From: Sorex araneus
Taxonomy: Eukaryota > Chordata > Mammalia > Eulipotyphla > Soricidae
Assembly (NCBI RefSeq): GCF_027595985.1
Contig: NC_073305.1
Location: 153,648,923-153,712,922 of the forward strand
Length of the DNA: 64,000 bases
Direction: 5' to 3'
Of this stretch, positions 57,277 to 64,000 are shown piece after piece (the first letter of the stretch is position 1; every line of letters starts with the position of its first letter). The notes under the pieces were generated by a model, which saw only the letters and a program-made list of their open reading frames with translations, did not search any database and was not told the DNA's origin. The translations under genes were made by a program, and so were the position numbers.

Positions 57277-57838
57277 CATCATCATCATCATCATCATCTC
57301 ATCAATCGTTGAATTCCTCGAGCGGTCTCAGTAACATCTCCATTCGTCCTTGCCCTGAGATTTTAGAAGCCTCTCTCCACTCATTGATCCCAACAATGCT
57401 GCAGTGGAGGCTCTTTCAGGGTCAGGGGAATGAGACCCAGCTTGTTACTGGTTTTGGCATATGAATACACCATGGGGAGCTTTTGAGGCTCTCTGCAATG
57501 TGGGCAGGAAACTCTCAGTAGCTTGCCAGCTTCTCCCAGAGGGAGAAGTAGGCTATAAGATATGGCTTCTGGCAGCTTCTCTGGATATTGACGGGATTAC
57601 ACACACCTGGGTTCCTCTCATGTGAGAGGCTTGTATGAACGTGTGGAGAGGGGCCTTGAGCATGGCTGTTGCTAGGTTCTGGATGTCTTTGGCCACCGGG
57701 AGCACTGCTCAGGATGGGGAGGGAAGCTGGAGCCTGTCCCCTCCGAGGGGCCCCGTGGAAGACAGCCAGGTGCACGGGCAAGAGACTCTGCATCACTCTC
57801 TTCCAGGTGCTTGCTTTTAAGTCTCTGGATGTTGACAG
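57277..57838 (-). mobile_element. RTE 5' UTR-plus-tail deletion derivative, copy B
   Basis: A 562-bp relative of 18642-19166. The tail, at the left, is a (TCA)n run followed by ctcgagcggtctcagtaaca and ctccattcgtccttgccctg, then the pre-ORF stretch (ctctttcagggtcaggggaa) and the GC-rich 5' part. It is flanked by tctttaat at 57269-57276 and 57839-57846. It has about 70 bp at its 5' end not seen at that position in copy A. Confidence 0.82.
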
Positions 57839-57846
57839 TCTTTAAT

Positions 57847-58633
57847 AAAATATAGAATATTTTGCTTTTTAAAACAATGTTATTCTTTTCTGTTCAAACT
57901 TGGAAGAGAAATACATAACTATAAAGAATACTGGGCATGATAATAATTAAGCAAATAAAAACTCTTTTAAAATAAAGTTTTTAGAAAACCAATTTTCCCA
58001 TGTCAGACTCTTGGAAGTGAAAAAGTTTGCTAGTAGACACTTTTGGTGTCTACACAGAAACATAAGCCTTGGTGCTCAGTTTGTGTTATATAATGTTTGT
58101 CCTTATTTTGACACACACTTGATCATTTGACAATGCCTGATTCACAAATTTATTTCTGGTAATATAGTCTATAATTATAGTGTATAATTATAATTATAGT
58201 TTATAATTATCCTAAAATTTAAGCTAAAGGAAGTACAGTGTCACTTTTTAATTATTTGAAGTTGGAAAGAATATAGATGTCAATCTTTAGTTATGTATTA
58301 TTTTAAGAAATCATATCTATCAATATTTGCTAGCTTTCTTATATCAAAATGTATGTGGCTAATGAAAAAGATGTGACCCAAATTTGTACAACATGGATAA
58401 TATGCATAACCTTTTAGGCATACAACATAGTTTTGGTCAAATAATTATTTATTTATTTTTATTCACCAAACCATATATACTTTTTAGTAGAAATGAACCA
58501 CACCAAAAAAAATTTATATAGTAGCAAGGAGAAATGAACCACACCAAAAAAAATTTATATAGTAGCAAGGAATTAAGTATGCAAATGAAGAGATGGTAGA
58601 ATAAATGTTTAGTTTGCATTTAATGATTTTTTT
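57847..58633. other. Intergenic stretch with a 41-bp duplication
   Basis: The unit gaaatgaaccacaccaaaaa occurs at 58490 and 58531 within an exact 41-bp tandem duplication ending near 58571. Alternating AT sequence lies near 58160-58210. Confidence 0.6.
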
Positions 58634-58648
58634 TAGCATTTGAATTTT

Positions 58649-58826
58649 GGTTGTCTGTTTTATTTGGGGGCCACACCTGGTGATGCTCGGAGGTTACTCC
58701 TGGTTTTGCACCCAGGTATCAGTCCTGGCAGGATCAGGAGACCATATGGGGTCCTGGGGATTGAACTCATGTCTGCCGCATGTGAGACAAGCACTCTACC
58801 CACTATACTTATCGCTCTGGCCCCTG
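58649..58826 (-). mobile_element. SOR SINE with 15-bp target-site duplication
   Basis: An antisense SOR copy flanked by tagcatttgaatttt (58634-58648) and tagcacttgaatttt (58827-58841), one mismatch. Confidence 0.92.
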
Positions 58827-58841
58827 TAGCACTTGAATTTT

Positions 58842-59307
58842 AATATGACATTTTGGGTATACTTTAAATATAAAAGTAAAATTAAGCTTAAAAATTAAGT
58901 ATTATTAACTACAATATTAGTTAGTAGTATGAATTTGGGTTAGAATAAATTAATCAGAATGGACATATGCAAGAAAGAAAAGTTTAAAAGCCCTGAGCCT
59001 AGACTTGCTCTTTCTTTGACTTCCGGTTGGAAAACATGTTTGTTTCCTTTGTTCTCTTTTATGAGCAGCTATTTTCTGTAACATTCTTAAGTTCTTGCAC
59101 TATGTCTAACTTTCTCTTTGAAAGTGACAACTGGTTGGAATCTATATGTAACAAAAGTCCAACAAGCTGGAAATTTCTCTTTTCCCCAGACTACTGTTCC
59201 CTTATGTGTGGCTTTTTCCAAATCTGGTTGTGGTGAAGAAACAACCATTTAAAAGATTCTAAATAATGAAAACTTAAAGCTTCTAAAATACCAACAGACA
59301 AAACAGT
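58842..59307. other. Unassigned stretch
   Basis: AT-rich with a slightly more balanced patch near 59000-59230. No recognised exon. Confidence 0.4.
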
Positions 59308-59317
59308 AAAAACAGAG

Positions 59318-59501
59318 GGGCTGGAGTGATAGCACAGCAGGTAGGGTGTTTGCCTTGCACGCGGCCGATCTGGGTTCGATTCCCAGCATCCCATATGGTC
59401 TCTCAGCACCGCCAGGAGTAATTCCTGAGTGCATGAGCCAGGAGTAGCCCCTGTGCATCACTGGGTGTGACCCGAAAAAGCAAAAAAAAAAAGGAAAAAG
59501 G
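59318..59501 (+). mobile_element. SOR SINE, best-preserved copy
   Basis: A full-length sense copy: A box tagcacagcagg at 59330-59341, B box ggttcgattcc at 59373-59383, body and an A tail from about 59482. Flanks aaaaacagag (59308-59317) and aaaaatagag (59502-59511) are a probable duplication. These boxes would allow RNA polymerase III transcription. Confidence 0.96.
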
Positions 59502-59589
59502 AAAAATAGAGAAAAATCCAGTTTCTGATATAGAGTATTTTGCATTTTGACATAGAAATGTAGCTGAGTATTATGAAAAAAAATAGTCA

Positions 59590-59735
59590 AGGGCTGCATA
59601 TTGTTGCCTGAATTTGATCCTGGTCACCACATATGGTCCTCGGAGCCTGCCAGGAGGGATCCCTGAGTGCAGAGCCACGAGTAAGCCCTGAGAACTGCTG
59701 GGTTGACACAAAAAATATAAACAAAAAATAAAGCA
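59590..59735 (+). mobile_element. SOR SINE, diverged
   Basis: A sense copy with the 5' head shortened (gggctgcatattgttgcctg), body gatccctgagtgcagagcc and A-rich tail. Confidence 0.75.
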
Positions 59736-59744
59736 GAGGAGTTG

Positions 59745-59997
59745 GGGGACTACTACAAGAGAGTGGGAAGCTAGCTCAAAGTGCCAGAGTCTGGATGAGT
59801 GCTTTGTGCGCGGGAGGCACGGATTTGATCTCTCTCGCTATATGGTCCCTGGGCACCACCGGAAGTGAGCTAGAAGTAGTTGCTAAGCAATACCTGGTGG
59901 GGCTTGGGGGGATCATATGTGATGCTTAGAATCAAACCCGGGTCAGGTGTCTACAAGACAAGCACCATACTCGCTGTACTGTCTTTCAGCCCTTTAA
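59745..59997. mobile_element. Two back-to-back diverged SOR SINEs
   Basis: About 59745-59880 reads as a sense copy (tatggtccctgggcaccacc) and about 59885-59997 as an antisense copy (gggatcatatgtgatgctta, actgtctttcagccc). Together they form an inverted pair. Confidence 0.6.
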
Positions 59998-60488
59998 AAT
60001 TGTCTAGTTTCTCTGATGTTGTAATATGTGCACATGGTAAAGTGCTGATTGATGGAACCACAGATGGAAGAATCCTAGGTCCTTAATTATGATGAAAGAA
60101 AGCCTTGTGTCAATTAATTAAACATATGTTATCATTTGTGAGCCAAAGTACTATTGAGTTTTGCTAAGATAGCTATAAAGTTTGCTTATAATTAAAACAG
60201 AAACTGTTGCTCATTATATAACATAAATTTACATTTTAATATGCAATGCAATCATTTCTATTTGGACTCATTTCTAAATCTTGCTTAGGAAATAGGAATT
60301 TAAAAATACATATAGACACAAGCTTCTTTTTTATGCAATAGAACAAGTATAAGTAATACATGAGAAAGTAAATAATACTGTAAGTTTCAAATTAACATTA
60401 TGATTTTTTTCTGTTAATGAATCTGGAAATTGGGAAGTTGAGAAAATTTACTTTTTCAAACTAAAATTTGGGGGTGGGGTGGGATTTT
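59998..60488. other. Unassigned stretch
   Basis: AT-rich, no recognised feature. Confidence 0.4.
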
Positions 60489-60770
60489 TCTTTTATATAT
60501 CACTGTATCACTGTCATCCCGTTTTTCATCGATTTGCTCCAGCGGCACCAGTAACATCTCCATTCATCCCTATCATGTGCTAGTGTAGCCCAATGGCGTA
60601 TTGGGGTCTCTTTCAGGAGTAGGGAAATGAGGACTGTTATTGTTACTGTTTTTGGCATATCTAGTACAGCATGGGCAGCTTGCCAGGCTCTGCTGTGAGG
60701 GCAGGATAGCAGGCAGGATACTCTTGGTAGCTTGCTGGGCTTTTCGAGAAGGACTGAGTCTTTTGGGCAG

Positions 60771-60888
60771 TCTCTAATTGCCTTTACAGGTGTTCTCAGC
60801 CTATCTAATGTAAGCTTTTGGTCAACTGGCATGTTGTAATGATCTGCACACTGACAAACACACACCTGCCTGAGTCTCTGGAAATCAC
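60771..60888 (-). other. Intron-like sequence after the VAV3 exon copy
   Basis: In sense, this starts gtgatttccagagactcagg directly after the exon copy and runs to the RTE-like body. I take it as the start of VAV3 intron 1. That rests on position only. Confidence 0.5.
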
Positions 60889-61095
60889 CTGGGACATCTG
60901 TGGCCTCAGGTTGATCTTGAGGTTAATGGAGTGCGCCCAGAGGTTGTTGAGCAGCTGGCAGAGCAGGACCCTATCATGAAGGGTCTGTGCCAGGTCGAAC
61001 ACACGCACTGAGTCCCAGGTCGACCGGTGGTTGGCTGACAGCACCCCACAGTGGATGAGCCACTTCTCGCACTGCCACCACAGCTCTATGTCCAA
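60889..61095 (-). pseudogene. VAV3: VAV3 exon 1 copy (calponin-homology domain start)
   Basis: In sense, 69 codons read as the first exon of VAV3, a Rho/Rac guanine-nucleotide exchange factor. Recognisable blocks are [45 protein letters not shown] and INLRPQMSQ, where VAV3 exon 1 is expected to end. They fit VAV3 better than VAV1 or VAV2. At the expected initiation codon (61093-61095) the sequence is TTG, so the normal start is lost. One codon (Glu of LKEINL) is missing in frame. No internal stop. A GT follows immediately (60888-60887), so the splice donor is kept. The next exon is absent, so this is a displaced first exon and not a processed pseudogene. Confidence 0.82.
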
Positions 61096-61636
61096 TGGCG
61101 CTGCGACTCGGCCCAGCTGGGGCAGGCGGCCACACTGTGGCCAACGCCACAGTTTCTATGCCTGAATCTTGCAAAACAGCCAGCGATGTCCAGCAGGAAT
61201 CACGCCTAGAATTCCAGCAGGGATCACATGTAGAGTTCCATGCCTGGCGTGCTGAGCCATGTGTTGTCTAAGGTGAGATGGTGAGCCGGGTTCTGGAGAG
61301 CACAAGAGGTTAGGCCGATGGTGGCATCATCTTGCCCCAAATCAAATATGGTGTGGTAGTCATGGAAATTGATTAGGGAGTGTCTTATAATGTTTAGAAA
61401 TATGTTCACTCATGCATGAGGCTTGGCCCTAGTGTGGGAAGGTGGCCTGGAGTGTGGCGGCAATTCAGTTATGGAGTTCGGCTGCTGGTATTGGGTCTCT
61501 TGGGGAGGGAGGGGCTCTCACCTGCCCCCCTCTGGGGCATTCCAAGTGAAAATAGCCTGGCTCAGATCCAGTGGGATGGTTATGGGGGCCCCATTTTATG
61601 CTCCCTCTGGTAGAAGCAGCCATGAGTTCTGACCTC
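61096..61636 (-). other. Upstream part of the chimeric insertion
   Basis: About 540 bp upstream of the exon copy, with GC-rich patches. It may hold VAV3 5' UTR or promoter near 61096-61180, but most is unrecognised. In sense, a segment near 61500 has gccccagaggggggcagg, loosely like the GC-rich start of the 18642 and 57277 elements. Confidence 0.5.
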
Positions 61637-61744
61637 TCTTTTATATATAATTTATAGAAATAAATGAAAGATGCTCACACAGCAATTTATTTCATAGTTC
61701 TATTATTCAGGAAGGCAATTACTATATTTTCCATTTAAACTTTA

Positions 61745-61927
61745 TTTGGGGGGGGGGAGTTGTGTGGTTTTAAGCCACAACCACCAGTGCTCAGGGTTTA
61801 TTCCTCACTCTGTGCCCAGGGGTCACTCCTAACAGGCTCGGGGAAGCCATATCAGATGCCAGGAATCAACCTGGAGCAGCCATGTGCAACGGAAAAACCC
61901 CACCCACTGTACTATCACTCTGATCCC
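61745..61927 (-). mobile_element. SOR SINE
   Basis: An antisense copy with a G-rich interruption near its tail, body ggtcactcctaacaggctc and head end ctatcactctgatccca. The flanks share tttaaacttt within a longer imperfect match. Confidence 0.82.
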
Positions 61928-62170
61928 ATGTTTTCTGTTTAAACTTTCAAAATATACTAAAATGCATGCAAAAAAAAGCAGTTTTATTTTTTCTCTGTCA
62001 ACTAAAATATATGAATACTATTCTACAGTATTTTCTCAAGTCCATCAGAAGAAAACAGTAAGGAACCTAAAATACATGCTCCTTAAATAGCATATCAAAC
62101 TCATAAGGATTATTATTAAGATTTTATAACAGATACTTGTAAGAATTAATATTCTCTACTTAGATAATAT
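61928..62170. other. Unassigned spacer
   Basis: AT-rich, no recognised feature. Confidence 0.4.

Positions 62171-64000
<1,830 letters not shown>

Larger units (their letters stand above)
60501..61636 (-). mobile_element. Chimeric retroposon: VAV3 exon 1 with RTE-type tail
   Basis: A 1136-bp antisense unit between two copies of tcttttatatat (60489-60500 and 61637-61648). In its own sense: about 540 bp of unrecognised GC-richer sequence, a VAV3 exon 1 copy, GT and about 120 bp of following sequence, RTE 5' UTR-like body (agcccagcaagctaccaag, atgccaaaaacagtaac), about 65 bp of RTE 3' end (attgggctacactagcaca) and the tail with (acagtgat)n. The flanking duplication and RTE tail suggest one retroposition event. 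Confidence 0.75.

Noticed and set aside
60889-61095. VAV3 exon as a processed pseudogene
   Set aside because: A GT and non-exonic sequence follow the exon exactly at its expected end, so it derives from unspliced or genomic sequence.

Overview
This is mammalian nuclear DNA, almost certainly from a shrew of the genus Sorex or a close relative. The best diagnostic is a roughly 175-bp tRNA-derived SINE with A and B boxes, present in more than 15 copies (best copy 59318-59501). It matches the SOR SINE known from shrews. The window also holds lineage-specific L1 copies and an RTE-clade LINE resembling the element reported from Sorex araneus and parasitic nematodes (RTE1_Sar; recalled, not searched). 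There are no bacterial features, no CRISPR array and no RNA gene beyond the SINEs.

Region by region. (1) 1-1683: L1 debris, an old SINE and the promoter side of a gene. (2) 1684-17118: one apparently intact six-exon gene on the + strand, LEG1 (human C6orf58), encoding a predicted secreted protein of 337 residues. All introns are GT-AG and all phases match; the introns are full of SINEs. (3) 17119-21000: 3' flank with SOR and RTE-tailed elements. (4) 21000-30616: an old antisense L1 split by a younger, near full-length L1 (21760-27547) with a perfect 15-bp target-site duplication, an intact ORF1, a broken ORF2 and a GC-rich 5' UTR with a 143-bp repeat. (5) 30617-44080: further antisense L1 fragments, a 151-bp near-perfect palindrome and a recent 130-bp dispersed direct repeat. 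(6) 44085-47815: a three-layer nest, an old L1 holding an RTE LINE and a class II-like retroviral LTR. (7) 47816-60488: mostly non-coding DNA with scattered repeats. (8) 60501-61636: a chimeric insertion carrying a copy of VAV3 exon 1 with its splice donor, ending in an RTE-type tail and flanked by a 12-bp direct repeat. (9) 62171-64000: a second RTE copy that has lost its reverse-transcriptase core and carries a SOR SINE with a greatly expanded (TTTC)n tail.

How the parts work together. The host-gene content is LEG1 plus one displaced VAV3 exon. The most interesting system is a modular retroposon network built on the RTE LINE. Its 3' end encodes the C-terminus of its own ORF and ends in short tandem repeats; it recurs as the tail of several non-autonomous elements. 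Some (18642-19166, 57277-57838) look like RTE 5' UTR joined directly to RTE tail. Others add a SOR-type tRNA head, giving a second SINE family that shares its promoter with the A-tailed SOR SINE but ends in an RTE tail instead of an A tail. Still others keep more of the RTE 3' end, and one carries a host exon. All comparisons were made by eye; alignments and database searches were not possible.
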